Source: JALYUM01 sp036688685
GTDB lineage: Bacteria; Pseudomonadota; Gammaproteobacteria; Burkholderiales; Burkholderiaceae_D
DNA: 64,000 bases
Direction: 5' to 3'
Assembly (NCBI RefSeq): GCF_036688685.1
Contig: NZ_JAQQPS010000003.1
Coordinates: forward strand, 1 to 64,000
Both the position numbers and the translations under genes were made by a program. Positions 47,516 through 56,286 of this stretch are shown piece by piece; the stretch's first letter is position 1; each line of letters begins with the position of its first letter. The notes below the pieces were generated by a model. The model searched no databases, was not told where the DNA came from, and saw nothing but the letters and a program-made list of their open reading frames with translations.

Positions 47516-47818
47516 TCAACGCCCCACTGATATCCCCGCACCCACACCCGAGCCGCTGCCCCAGCGGCCGAAGCTGCCCCAACTGCCGAACAAGGACGTC
47601 GACACGCTGCCGCGCCCGGCGCCATTCTGCGCGCCCAGCCGCAGGACGCAATCGCGCCACTGGTCGGAATTGGCGGGATAACCCAGCTTGTCGCACGCCG
47701 GCCCGAATTCACCGATCATGCGCTCCATCTGGGCTTGCTGCTTCGCTGCTTGTTCCTGTGGAGTGGCGCAGCCAAGCAAACATGCAAGGCTCGCTGCGGA
47801 CAATATCCAGTTGCGCAT
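47516..47818 (-). CDS. Small lipoprotein, Gly/Ser-rich C-terminus
   Basis: A 100-residue protein with a lipobox LLGC at residues 14-17, so it is probably lipid-anchored. The middle has two cysteines (GPACDKLG, DCVLRLG) and the last 30 residues are Gly/Ser-rich (GSWGSFGRWGSGSGVGAG). No family recognised. Start is the ATG at 47818, with an AAGGAGAA ribosome site just upstream. Confidence 0.65.
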   Translation of the reverse strand: MRNWILSAASLACLLGCATPQEQAAKQQAQMERMIGEFGPACDKLGYPANSDQWRDCVLRLGAQNGAGRGSVSTSLFGSWGSFGRWGSGSGVGAGISVGR

Positions 47819-47900
47819 GGCAATTCTCCTTGGGTCGATTCATCCAGATTATGCCCGATGAATTGCCAAACGCCGAGCCGCGTCAATCGTGCGCACCAAT

Positions 47901-47931
47901 GAAAACGGCCTCCCGTCGGGAGGCCGTTTTC
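47901..47931 (-). terminator. Strong rho-independent terminator after the DUF4870 gene
   Basis: A perfect 14-base inverted repeat (GAAAACGGCCTCCC and its complement) with a 3-base loop and T-rich flank, 18 bases after the stop of the minus-strand DUF4870 gene. It also shields that transcript from the lipoprotein gene. Confidence 0.88.
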
Positions 47932-47948
47932 TCAAACACCAGCGTATT

Positions 47949-48296
47949 CTATTTGATCAGGCGGATCGTCATCGGATAATGATAAACCTGGCCATCACTG
48001 GCTTTGACTGCGGCCATGATACTCAAAATAAGATTGCCCAGCATGACAACCCAAAACAGAAACAGCCCGATCAGAATAAAGGACAGAATAAAGCAGCCGA
48101 TATACATGATCAGCACGGTAATCTGAAAGTTCAAGGCTTCACGTGAATTATCGATGGTGAATTTATCACCACTGTCTTTTTTCACCAGAAACAGGACCAG
48201 CGGTGCAAGCCAGCTGAAGAAGATGCCGCCAATGTGCACCAGGATGCCCAAAGTCTTGTCGCCGTTTTTTTCGGTGCCGTCTGCTACAGTTTCCAT
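47949..48296 (-). CDS. DUF4870 (Tic20-like) membrane protein
   Basis: A 115-residue membrane protein starting at ATG 48296. A cytosolic N-terminus (METVADGTEKNGDK) precedes three or four helices. DUF4870 features: LGILVHIGGIFFSWLAPLVL, LVKKDSGDKF, DNSREALNFQITVLI. Function unknown. The base composition is lower in GC than its neighbours and its 5' flank (48297-48553) is AT-rich, which may mark transfer or a weakly selected region. Confidence 0.8.
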   Translation of the reverse strand: METVADGTEKNGDKTLGILVHIGGIFFSWLAPLVLFLVKKDSGDKFTIDNSREALNFQITVLIMYIGCFILSFILIGLFLFWVVMLGNLILSIMAAVKASDGQVYHYPMTIRLIK

Positions 48297-48553
48297 CTTG
48301 TATATTCCTTGATTGCCTGGTGAGCGCGCCAAAAGTGGATCGATTGGACAGCGATATTGTTCAAATGTTAAATACAATAATACCGATGGCAACATTCAAC
48401 CATTGGTTCTTGCATTGAATATTTCCGAAGAGAACTTATATCATGCGCACATCGGCATCGTGGCGAATAATTGTTACGGAGTGTTGTTAATAGGAATACG
48501 CGAGAAATAAATAATAAATTTTTGCTGACGCATTTAACAAATTAAAAATATAA
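48297..48553. other. AT-rich intergenic region
   Basis: A 257-base region much richer in A and T than the rest. It must hold the DUF4870 promoter. No convincing gene; a plus-strand frame at 48313-48510 has no recognisable features. The end beyond 48500 is nearly all A/T. Confidence 0.5.
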
Positions 48554-49195
48554 CTAGTGTGTCGCCCCGCCCACGCGCGCGCTGATGCCAGCGCCATGCA
48601 CCGCCGCCGTTACCGCCGCCCGCAAGCCATCGATGATGTGCGCCAGTTCCATGGCCGCCACGCCCGGCTTGTCCAGCACCTGCTCCGGCAAGAACGGCAC
48701 GTGGATAAAACCCGCTTGCAAGGGCAAGCCGTACGTGAAATGCATCAACCCGTAAAACACGTGGTTACAGACGAAAGTTCCGGCCGTCTGCGACACGCTG
48801 GCCGCCACGCCGCCGTCGCGCATGGCCTGCACCATCGCCTTGATCGGCAAGGTGGCGAAGTAGGCGGCCGGGCCGGCCGCGACGATGGTCGCGTCCAGCG
48901 GTTGCCACTGGTCGTTGTCGGGGATCGGGGCATCGTCGATGTTGATGGCGATGCGCTCGACCGTGATGTCGGGCCGCCCGCCGGCCTGACCGACGGCGAT
49001 CACCAGGTCCGGCTTGCATTCTTCGATGGCGTCGAGCAGCAGCCTGGTCGACAGGCCGAACACGCACGGCAACTGGCGCGTGTGCACGGTAAAACCCGGC
49101 CCTTCCCAGCCGTCCAGTGCGCGCACGGCCTCCCAGGCGGGGTTGATGGCAGCGCCGTTGAAGGGTTCGAAGCCGGTGAGGAGCACGGTTTTCAT
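48554..49195 (-). CDS. pcp: Pyrrolidone-carboxylate peptidase
   Basis: A 213-residue cysteine peptidase (C15) removing N-terminal pyroglutamate from peptides. Motifs: LLTGFEPFNGAAINPAWE, VAVGQAGGRPDITVERIAIN (Glu), and the catalytic Cys in GTFVCNHVFYGLMH with the His of FIHVPFLPEQ. Start is ATG 49195, overlapping the DUF979 stop by 4 bases. With the DUF969/DUF979 pair it makes a pyroglutamate-use operon. Confidence 0.94.
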   Translation of the reverse strand: MKTVLLTGFEPFNGAAINPAWEAVRALDGWEGPGFTVHTRQLPCVFGLSTRLLLDAIEECKPDLVIAVGQAGGRPDITVERIAINIDDAPIPDNDQWQPLDATIVAAGPAAYFATLPIKAMVQAMRDGGVAASVSQTAGTFVCNHVFYGLMHFTYGLPLQAGFIHVPFLPEQVLDKPGVAAMELAHIIDGLRAAVTAAVHGAGISARVGGATH

Positions 49196-50148
49196 AGGTT
49201 CATCAAGAAATAAAGCAGCAGGATATTGGCTGCCAGCAGCGGCAGTGCGGTCGGGATTTGCGCCTTGATGACGGCGTTGCGGTCGGGCAACTCCAGCAGC
49301 GCAGCCGGGACGATATTGAAGTTGGCGGCCATCGGCGTCATCAATGTGCCACAGTATGCGCTGAACATCCCGATTGCGGCCATCAGCGCCGGATTGGCGC
49401 CGTACTGGTGCACCAGCACCGGAATACCGACGCCGCCCGCCATAACCGGAAAGGCCGCAAAACCATTGCCCATGACGATGGTGAACAGCGCCATGCCGAC
49501 GCAATACACGGCTACCGCCACCAGGCGCGACTCCATGTTGACGTAATCGGTGACGACATGCGCCACCGCCTTGCCCACGCCGGCTTCCACAAACAGCAGG
49601 CCCAGCACGGCCAGCATGTGCGGCAGCACCAGTGCCCAGCCGATCGCGTCGATCAGGCGGCGCGCCTCGCGCATGCCCTGCAGCGGCGAGGCGCGCGTCA
49701 GCCAGCAGGCCACCGCCAGCGCGGCGACGGCGCCACAGCCCAGGCTGACCAGCGTCAGGTTTTTCGGGTCGAGCAGGAAGCGCGCATCGATCCTGACATC
49801 CTTCAGGAGTGTGGAGAACAGGATCGTGACAAACGGAATCACCAGCGCCGGCACGAACAGCCAGTGCCCCAGCCGCCGCGCGCTGGCGGTACGCGCCGCG
49901 CCCGACAGGGTCACGTGGCCGCCGGCGCGCACGCCGCCGAAGCCGGCGATCAGCGCCATCAAAATCATCATGGCGCCCGCCCCCACCGGCGCCATTGCTT
50001 CGCCGGCCAGGTAGAGGGCCGCATACAGCGCCCAGAACAGCGCGGTCGACCAGCGCCGCGGATTGGCCGGATCGCGCGCGGCCATGATGGCCACGCCGGC
50101 CAGCAGCAGGCCGATCAGCCAGTAAAACAGTTCGACGGCGACGATCAT
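49192..50148 (-). CDS. DUF979 membrane protein (putative pyroglutamate transporter component)
   Basis: A 318-residue protein with about ten hydrophobic helices (for example IGLLLAGVAIMAA, MMILMALIAGFGG, HMLAVLGLLFVEAG, PLLAANILLLYFLM). It matches DUF979. Genes of this family occur with DUF969 and pcp in known clusters, which led others to propose 5-oxoproline transport; the function here rests on that context. It is coupled to both neighbours by 4-base overlaps. Confidence 0.85.
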   Translation of the reverse strand: MIVAVELFYWLIGLLLAGVAIMAARDPANPRRWSTALFWALYAALYLAGEAMAPVGAGAMMILMALIAGFGGVRAGGHVTLSGAARTASARRLGHWLFVPALVIPFVTILFSTLLKDVRIDARFLLDPKNLTLVSLGCGAVAALAVACWLTRASPLQGMREARRLIDAIGWALVLPHMLAVLGLLFVEAGVGKAVAHVVTDYVNMESRLVAVAVYCVGMALFTIVMGNGFAAFPVMAGGVGIPVLVHQYGANPALMAAIGMFSAYCGTLMTPMAANFNIVPAALLELPDRNAVIKAQIPTALPLLAANILLLYFLMNL

Positions 50149-50834
50149 TTCACCGAGTCCCGGCGAATCGCATCGTCCAGCCGGTGCAGGCGCCAGGCGT
50201 GGATGATGAAGGCGGTCACCGCCGTGGGAATGCCCCACAGCGCCATGTGCAGCGGATCGACCTCGATCCCTTCGGCGCGCAGGATGGTTTGCATCAGAAG
50301 AATGGCGCCGAACGCGACAAAAATGTCTTCGCCGAAGAACAGGCCGACGTTGTCGGTGGCAGCAGCCATGGCGCGGATGCGGTAGCGCATCGGATCGGAC
50401 AGCGCCGGGTAGCGCGCTTCGGCCGCCCCTTCGGCCATGGGCGCGACCAGCGGACGCACCATCGAGGCCTGGCCGCCGAGGCTGGTCAAGCCCAGCGCAG
50501 CACTGCCCTCGCGCACGAACAGATAAACAATCAGCAGGCGCCCCGTGGTCGCCGCGGCAATGCGCGCCACGCCGGCCTGGGCGTGTTCGCGCAGACCGAA
50601 GCGTTCGAGCAGGCCGATGGCGGCCAGCGGCAACAGATAAATCAGCGGCAGGTTGCGCGTCTTGATGAAGGCGGCGCCGAGCGAGGTGAGCAGGTGTTCG
50701 ACATCCATCGCGGCGGCAAAGCCGGTGACCGCGCAGGCCACGACCACCACCAGTACCGGGTGGGCGCGCAGCAGGAAGCCGACGACGATGACCGCCACCC
50801 CGAGCAGCGGCCACAAATTCACAGCAGTTTGCAT
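50145..50834 (-). CDS. DUF969 membrane protein (putative pyroglutamate transporter component)
   Basis: A 229-residue membrane protein with about six helices (LLGVAVIVVGFLLRAHPVLV, LPLIYLLPLAAIGLLERFG). DUF969 hallmark stretches: SLGGQASMVRPLVAPMAEGA and AAATDNVGLFFGEDIFVAFG. It is the partner of DUF979; together they resemble the two halves of an anion transporter. First gene of the three-gene overlap chain DUF969-DUF979-pcp. Confidence 0.85.
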   Translation of the reverse strand: MQTAVNLWPLLGVAVIVVGFLLRAHPVLVVVVACAVTGFAAAMDVEHLLTSLGAAFIKTRNLPLIYLLPLAAIGLLERFGLREHAQAGVARIAAATTGRLLIVYLFVREGSAALGLTSLGGQASMVRPLVAPMAEGAAEARYPALSDPMRYRIRAMAAATDNVGLFFGEDIFVAFGAILLMQTILRAEGIEVDPLHMALWGIPTAVTAFIIHAWRLHRLDDAIRRDSVK

Positions 50835-50880
50835 GGTTTCTCCGGCATTGTTGGCCGGAGAATATTACATGAGGCCTAAC

Positions 50881-51258
50881 TCAAGACGGGGAGAAGCTCG
50901 TCTGCGGTGCCGTGGCGCGCGCTTCTTCCTCGGCATCGGGCAGCGGCACCACGCCGTCGGCCGGGTACACCGGGTTGCCGGCCATCGCGCCGACGACGGT
51001 GTTCCACTTGCGCACCTGGAACGATTTCACCAGGCCATGGATGACGTAAGGATCGGTGGCGGCGAACAGCAATACCGGTTCCGGGCTGCTGCAACTGAAA
51101 AACAGAATGGCCTGGTCGACTGGCTCGTCGAGGGTACCGGCCAGCACCAGCTCGCCGCAGCGCTGGGCTTCCCACGCTTTGCCGAGATGCTCGTCGCGAA
51201 AGGCGCCGCGGCGCTCGAGGTAGTCGGGAGCGAGTTCATAAGTGAGCAGATAGTGCAC
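50881..51258 (-). CDS. YciI family protein
   Basis: A 125-residue ferredoxin-like alpha+beta protein of the YciI family: MHYLLTYELAPDYLERRGAF, EHLGKAWEAQRCGELVLAGTL and FAATDPYVIHGLVKSFQV. The conserved His/Asp pair suggests an active-site-like pocket. The exact role is unknown; YciI members often act in small-molecule metabolism. It ends 46 bases before DUF969 on the same strand and may be the first gene of that operon. Confidence 0.82.
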   Translation of the reverse strand: MHYLLTYELAPDYLERRGAFRDEHLGKAWEAQRCGELVLAGTLDEPVDQAILFFSCSSPEPVLLFAATDPYVIHGLVKSFQVRKWNTVVGAMAGNPVYPADGVVPLPDAEEEARATAPQTSFSPS

Positions 51259-51318
51259 GGGCGTCTCCTGGTGAGCCAGCCGGGTGCTGGCGTTGCAAAT
51301 ATATTAACCTACCAGCAA

Positions 51319-51343
51319 GCAGTATGGTGCGAGCGCATACTGC
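51319..51343. promoter_or_regulatory. Inverted repeat between yciI-like gene and hydrolase
   Basis: GCAGTATG-N9-CATACTGC, a perfect 8-base inverted repeat in the 193-base gap between two divergent genes. It is an operator candidate for an unknown dimeric regulator. Confidence 0.4.
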
Positions 51344-51451
51344 GGCCTGCTGTTGTATCGAAACGACGTCCTCACCGCCGCCACCCACACACCTGCGCGC
51401 TACACGCAAATACGTAGCGATGCTTTGACTCAACAGGAATAAACTGAGGGC

Positions 51452-52297
51452 ATGGACAACTCGAAAAAAATGGCGGGCGTTGCAGGACTGGCCAGCATGC
51501 TGTGGCTGGGCCTCACCGCGGCCATGGCGGCCAACCAGCGCAGGCTGATCTTCAACCCGACCATCAAACGGGAAGTCGACCATCCGCGCAGCGCCGGCCA
51601 CCGCACGCGCCAGGTGGTCATCCGCTCGGCCGACGGCACCCGCCTGGCCGGCTGGCTGATGACGCCGCAAGTACCGGGGCCGCATCCCGGCATCATTTAT
51701 TTCGGCGGCCGCTCCGAGGAAGTTTCGTGGGTCGCGCGCGACGCCGGTAAATTGTTCCCGAACATGACCGTGCTGGTCATGAATTACCGTGGTTACGGCA
51801 GCTCGCACGGCGACCCGGACGAGCAGCACATGGTCGACGATGGCCGCCTCCTGTACGACTGGCTGGCCGCGCGCGCCCACGTCGACAGCGCGCGCATCGG
51901 CGTGGTCGGGCGCAGCCTGGGCTCGGGCGTGGCGGTGCAGGTCGCCATGCAGCGGCCGGCGCACTCGGTGGTCCTGATCACGCCCTACGACTCCATCCTG
52001 GCCATTGCCAAGCGCAAGTTCCGCGCCATGCCCATCGAATACATCCTGCGCCACCGCTTCGAATCGATCAAATACGCGCCGTCGCTGATGGCACCCACGC
52101 TGGTGCTGCGCGCCGCGTTCGATGACGTGGTGCCGCATTCGCATACCGATTTATTGGTGGAGAAACTGGGCAAGCTCGTTGGCGACGAGGTGGTGGCGGG
52201 CTCCGATCACATGAATATCCCCTACCTGGAAGCCACGCAAGACCGTGTCGCGCGCTTTTTGAGCGACCAGTTCAGCAAGATTCTGGCGGCGGCGTAA
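51452..52297 (+). CDS. Alpha/beta hydrolase (BAAT/Bem46-like)
   Basis: A 281-residue protein with an N-terminal hydrophobic helix (VAGLASMLWLGLTAAMAAN) acting as a membrane anchor or signal. Hydrolase features: MNYRGYGSSHGDPDE, nucleophile elbow VVGRSLGSGVAVQ, acid AFDDVVPH and His GSDHMNIP. Bem46/YfhR-like members are esterases or depalmitoylase-like enzymes; the substrate is unknown. Confidence 0.87.
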   Translation: MDNSKKMAGVAGLASMLWLGLTAAMAANQRRLIFNPTIKREVDHPRSAGHRTRQVVIRSADGTRLAGWLMTPQVPGPHPGIIYFGGRSEEVSWVARDAGKLFPNMTVLVMNYRGYGSSHGDPDEQHMVDDGRLLYDWLAARAHVDSARIGVVGRSLGSGVAVQVAMQRPAHSVVLITPYDSILAIAKRKFRAMPIEYILRHRFESIKYAPSLMAPTLVLRAAFDDVVPHSHTDLLVEKLGKLVGDEVVAGSDHMNIPYLEATQDRVARFLSDQFSKILAAA

Positions 52298-52550
52298 GAA
52301 GCTTGCCATTTATATCAGTAAGCACTTAATCCCCAAGCAAAAACGTATTTGCCAGTCATAATCCCCTCCTGCATAGTCGACCCCTGCTGCGATACAAACC
52401 GTCACAACCTGATCGTTCCAAGCCTGACAGAATGCACCTGGCACGCCAGCCGGACAGCACCTGCTTGTTCTTTCAGCACGTCATTTCCCGGCGGCGTTCC
52501 CAACGCAGCCGTTGTGGCGGGTACAATATCGAAATTCCAGGAGCCAATTC

Positions 52551-53567
52551 ATGAATCTTAAGCAACTTACCAAGACGATCGCCGCGCTGTGTGTCACCGG
52601 TGCGGTCGTGTCGACAGCGGCAGCGGCCCCAATTGCCGCGCCGAAACTGGCCATCGTCTATGACGCTGGCGGCAAGTTCGACAAATCGTTCAACCAGTCG
52701 GCTTCCGAAGGCGCCATGCGTTTCAAGAAAGAGACCAACATCTCTTACATTGAAGCGCAGGCCAGCAGCGATACCCAGGCCGAGCAGGTCATGCGTGGCC
52801 TGGCCCGTAAAAAACTCGACCTGATTGCCGCGATTGGTTTCTCGCAGACCCAGGCCGTGCAAAAGGTCGCCAAAGAATTTCCGAATGTCCGCTTCGTCAT
52901 CATCGACAGCGTGGCCCAGGGCCCGAACATCAATTCCGTGATGTTCAAGGAAGAAGAAGGTTCCTATCTGGTCGGCATGGCTGCATCGATCGCCTCGAAA
53001 AGTAAAAAAGTGGGCTTCGTCGGCGGCATGGACATTCCGCTGATCCGCGCGTTTGCCTGCGGCTATGCCCAGGGCGCGAAAGCCGGCAACCCGAAAACCG
53101 AAGTCGTGCAAAACATGGTCGGCACAACCAGTGCCGCCTGGAACGACCCGGCCAAGGGTGGCGAACTGGCGCGTGCGCAGTTCGACCGCGGCGTCGACGT
53201 GGTGTATGCCGTGGCCGGCGGTTCGGGCATGGGCACGCTGCAAACCGCCAAGGAAAAAGGCAAGCTGGGCATCGGCGTCGATTCGAACCAGAACTACCTG
53301 TATCCGGGCACCATGCTGACCTCGATGGTCAAGCGCGTCGACATCGCCATTTACGATGCGTTTAGCCAGATCAAGAACGGCAGCTGGAAGCCGGGCCTGG
53401 CCTACAAGGGCATCAAGGAAGGCGGCGTGGACTGGGTCGTCGACAAGGATAACCGTGCGGTCGTATCAGCCGACATGGAAAAGCGCGTCAACGCTGCCCG
53501 TACCGACATCATCAGCGGCAAGATCAAGGTCGTCGATTATCGCGCAGCCAACAGCTGCCCGATCTAA
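52551..53567 (+). CDS. BMP family nucleoside-binding lipoprotein-like periplasmic protein
   Basis: A 338-residue solute-binding protein of the BMP/PnrA family with a signal peptide (LTKTIAALCVTGAVVSTAAA). Ligand-domain signatures: AIVYDAGGKFDKSFNQSAS, AAIGFSQTQAVQKVA, VGFVGGMDIPLIRAF and GVDSNQNYLYPG. BMP proteins bind purine nucleosides for ABC import. The ATG at 52551 follows CAGGAG; an upstream in-frame start at 52512 is rejected because the signal peptide starts at 52551. The 253-base gap before it (52298-52550) holds the promoter region, including TACAAT at 52522-52527, and no gene. Confidence 0.93.
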   Translation: MNLKQLTKTIAALCVTGAVVSTAAAAPIAAPKLAIVYDAGGKFDKSFNQSASEGAMRFKKETNISYIEAQASSDTQAEQVMRGLARKKLDLIAAIGFSQTQAVQKVAKEFPNVRFVIIDSVAQGPNINSVMFKEEEGSYLVGMAASIASKSKKVGFVGGMDIPLIRAFACGYAQGAKAGNPKTEVVQNMVGTTSAAWNDPAKGGELARAQFDRGVDVVYAVAGGSGMGTLQTAKEKGKLGIGVDSNQNYLYPGTMLTSMVKRVDIAIYDAFSQIKNGSWKPGLAYKGIKEGGVDWVVDKDNRAVVSADMEKRVNAARTDIISGKIKVVDYRAANSCPI

Positions 53568-53597
53568 ACTTCCCGACCGCCACATTTAATCACCCCC

Positions 53598-53637
53598 AAA
53601 AGCGCGCCGCGCCGGTTTTCCGGTCCGGCGCGCTTTT
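53598..53637 (+). terminator. Terminator/attenuator inside the nucleoside transporter operon
   Basis: A long stem AAAAGCGCGCCG...CGGCGCGCTTTT with an inner CCGG-TTTT-CCGG loop, in the 97-base gap after the binding-protein gene. A T run follows. It would let the binding protein be made in excess over the ATPase and permeases. Confidence 0.8.
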
Positions 53638-53664
53638 GAATGTCATTCTTTACACTTATCCGCC

Positions 53665-55194
53665 ATGCAGCCAGCCGTACAATTTCGCAATATCAGCAAG
53701 GCCTTTGGGGCCGTGCAGGCGAACGCCGACGTCAGCTTCACCATCGACCAGGGTTCGATCCATGGCGTGATCGGTGAAAACGGCGCCGGCAAGTCGACCT
53801 TGATGAGCATCCTGTACGGCTACTACCGCGCCGACAGTGGCCAGCTCCTCATCGACGGCCAGGAGCGCAATATCCGCACCAGCCATGAAGCGATCGCGCT
53901 CGGCATCGGCATGGTCCACCAGCACTTCATGCTGGTCGAAAACATGACCGTGCTCGACAACGTGATGCTGGGCAGCGAAGGCGGTTTCAAGCTGGCCGCG
54001 CAGCGGGCACAGGTGGAAGCGAAGCTGCGCGAGATTTGCGCCCGCTACCAGCTCGACGTCGACCCGCTGGCCACCGTGCAAGACCTGTCGGTGGGCGCCC
54101 AGCAACGCGTCGAAATCCTGAAACAAATTTACCGCAGCGCCAATATCCTGATCCTGGACGAGCCGACCGCTGTGCTGACCGCGCAGGAAACCGCGTCGCT
54201 GTTTGCCATCCTGCGCCTGTTCAAGGAACAGGGCAAAACCATCATCCTGATCACCCACAAGCTGGGCGAAATCATGGAGATCACCGACCAGGTGACGGTG
54301 ATGCGCGCCGGCCGCGTGGTGGGCGCCGTCGATACCGCCTCGACGTCGAAAGAACAATTGGCCAACATGATGGTCGGCCGCCCGATCCAGAGCGAGTTGC
54401 CGCGCGCGCCGTTCAAGCCGGGCGCGCCGGTGCTGCAGGTGGAGAAGCTGAACCTGGTCGACAAACAGGGCGTGAAACTGCTGGAAGACGTTGGCTTCAC
54501 GCTGCACGCCGGAGAAATTGTCGCGATTGCCGGCGTGTCGGGCAATGGCCAGAGCGAGTTGATGGAAATTCTGTCGGGCATGCGTTTACCGACCTCGGGC
54601 AAAGTCGATTTCCTCGGCACCACGCTGCCCTACGCCGGCCGTTCCCACGCCGACGGCTTGCCGGCCACCTTCCGCAAGCTGGGCATCGGCCATGTGCCGG
54701 AAGACCGCCTGCGCGACGGCGTCATCAAGGACTTTTCGGTGATGCAGAACACCGTGTTCGGCTACCAGGACCGGGTCAAGAACCGCTGGGGCCTGTTTGA
54801 TTTCGATGCCATCGCGAAGCGCTGCGGCGCGATGCTGAAAGACTTCGACGTGCGTCCGAACAACCCGGACCTGCGCATCGGCCTGCTCTCGGGCGGTAAC
54901 CAGCAAAAGGTGGTGATTGCGCGCGAAGTGTTGGCGCAGCCGAAGCTGATGCTGGTGGGACAACCCACGCGCGGGGTCGACATCGGCACCATCGAAGCCA
55001 TCCACACCCAGCTGCTGCGCCTGCGCGACGAAGGCGTGGCGATTTTATTGGTCTCGGTGGAACTGGAAGAGGTGCGCGCGCTGGCCGACCGCATCGTCGT
55101 CATGTCGGGTGGACGCATCACCGGCGAACTGAACATTGAAGAATTCGACACCACCCGCATCGGTTTGCTGATGGGCGGGATGCACAAATCATGA
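53665..55194 (+). CDS. Nucleoside ABC transporter ATP-binding protein (two nucleotide domains)
   Basis: A 509-residue ATPase with two ABC domains. First: Walker A GENGAGKST (residues about 37-45), signature LSVGAQQRVEILK, Walker B ILILDEPTAVLT. Second: GVSGNGQSE, LSGGNQQKVVIAREV and a degenerate Walker B region LVGQPTRGVDIG, as is usual for this family of importers. It energises the BMP-dependent importer; its stop overlaps the next start by 4 bases (ATGA). Confidence 0.93.
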   Translation: MQPAVQFRNISKAFGAVQANADVSFTIDQGSIHGVIGENGAGKSTLMSILYGYYRADSGQLLIDGQERNIRTSHEAIALGIGMVHQHFMLVENMTVLDNVMLGSEGGFKLAAQRAQVEAKLREICARYQLDVDPLATVQDLSVGAQQRVEILKQIYRSANILILDEPTAVLTAQETASLFAILRLFKEQGKTIILITHKLGEIMEITDQVTVMRAGRVVGAVDTASTSKEQLANMMVGRPIQSELPRAPFKPGAPVLQVEKLNLVDKQGVKLLEDVGFTLHAGEIVAIAGVSGNGQSELMEILSGMRLPTSGKVDFLGTTLPYAGRSHADGLPATFRKLGIGHVPEDRLRDGVIKDFSVMQNTVFGYQDRVKNRWGLFDFDAIAKRCGAMLKDFDVRPNNPDLRIGLLSGGNQQKVVIAREVLAQPKLMLVGQPTRGVDIGTIEAIHTQLLRLRDEGVAILLVSVELEEVRALADRIVVMSGGRITGELNIEEFDTTRIGLLMGGMHKS

Positions 55195-56282
55195 AAAAAA
55201 CTGAACTCCCCCGCTGGGCCACCGGCTTTGTCCTGCCGGTCCTGAACCTGCTGTCCGCCTTGCTGGTGGCGGCGCTGGCCATTCACCTGCTGGGCGAAAG
55301 CCCGGTCGAATCGCTGTCGATCTTGATCCACAGCGCCATCTTCAACCTGGAAGGTTTGTCGTACACGCTGTTCTACGCCAGCACCTTCATTTTTACCGGC
55401 CTGGCGGTATCGATCGCCATGAAGGGCGGCTTGTTCAATATCGGCGCCGAAGGCCAGATGTACCTCGGCGGCCTGGGCCTGACGATCGCCTTGCTGGCGC
55501 TCGATAACAGCCTGCCGGCGTGGTTGCTGATACCGATCGCGATGCTGGGCAGCGCCCTGTTCGGCGCGGCCTGGGCCTTCTTGCCGGGCTACCTGCAAGC
55601 GCGGCGCGGCAGCCACGTGGTGGTCACGACCATCATGTTCAATTTTATCGCTGCCGACCTGATGAATTTCTTCATCCTGAAGCTGGTGCCGGAAGGCCAG
55701 CAAAACCCCGCCTCGCGCGTGTTTTCGGCTGCCGCCGAAATGCCGCGCCTGAACACCTGGCTGCCGGTGCTGGGCGACACGCCACTGAACATCAGTTTTT
55801 TGATTGCCATTGCAGCGCTGGTGATTTACGGCGTGATGGTATGGCGCTCGTCGTGGGGCTACCAGTTGCGCGCCACCGGCCTGAACCAGCACGCGGCGCA
55901 CTATGCCGGCGTGTCGATCAGCCGCATGATCGTCGTCACGATGCTGGTTTCCGGCGCGCTGGCGGGACTTGCCGCCGTGAATTCGGTGATGGGCTCGACC
56001 CACTACCTGTCGCTGAACTTCCCGGCCGGCGCCGGTTTTGTCGGCATCGCCATTGCGCTGATGGGGCGCCAGCATCCGGTCGGCATCTTCCTGTCCGCCG
56101 TGCTGTTCGGCGCGCTGATCCAGGGCGGCTTCGATCTGTCGCTGGAAAAACCGAATATCCCGCCTGAAACCTTTATCTTCATCCAGGGTTTGATCATCCT
56201 GTTCTGCGGCGCCATGGAAAATTTCTATGGTCCGACCGTGCTGAAATTGCTCAATTTGCTCACCTTGGGCCGCAAAGGATAA
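55191..56282 (+). CDS. Nucleoside ABC transporter permease 1
   Basis: A 363-residue permease of the BPD_transp_2 type, with eight to ten helices. Typical blocks: MKGGLFNIGAEGQMYLGGL, LPGYLQARRGSHVVVTTIMFNF, GLNQHAAHYAGVS and IALMGRQHPVGIFLSAVLFG. It pairs with the next permease, as in YufP/YufQ and RnsC/RnsD. ATG at 55191 within the coupling overlap. Confidence 0.92.
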   Translation: MKKTELPRWATGFVLPVLNLLSALLVAALAIHLLGESPVESLSILIHSAIFNLEGLSYTLFYASTFIFTGLAVSIAMKGGLFNIGAEGQMYLGGLGLTIALLALDNSLPAWLLIPIAMLGSALFGAAWAFLPGYLQARRGSHVVVTTIMFNFIAADLMNFFILKLVPEGQQNPASRVFSAAAEMPRLNTWLPVLGDTPLNISFLIAIAALVIYGVMVWRSSWGYQLRATGLNQHAAHYAGVSISRMIVVTMLVSGALAGLAAVNSVMGSTHYLSLNFPAGAGFVGIAIALMGRQHPVGIFLSAVLFGALIQGGFDLSLEKPNIPPETFIFIQGLIILFCGAMENFYGPTVLKLLNLLTLGRKG

Positions 56283-56286
56283 AGCC

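Noticed and set aside
48313..48510. Small plus-strand gene in the AT-rich gap
   Set aside because: No ribosome site or recognisable feature; it overlaps the DUF4870 promoter region.
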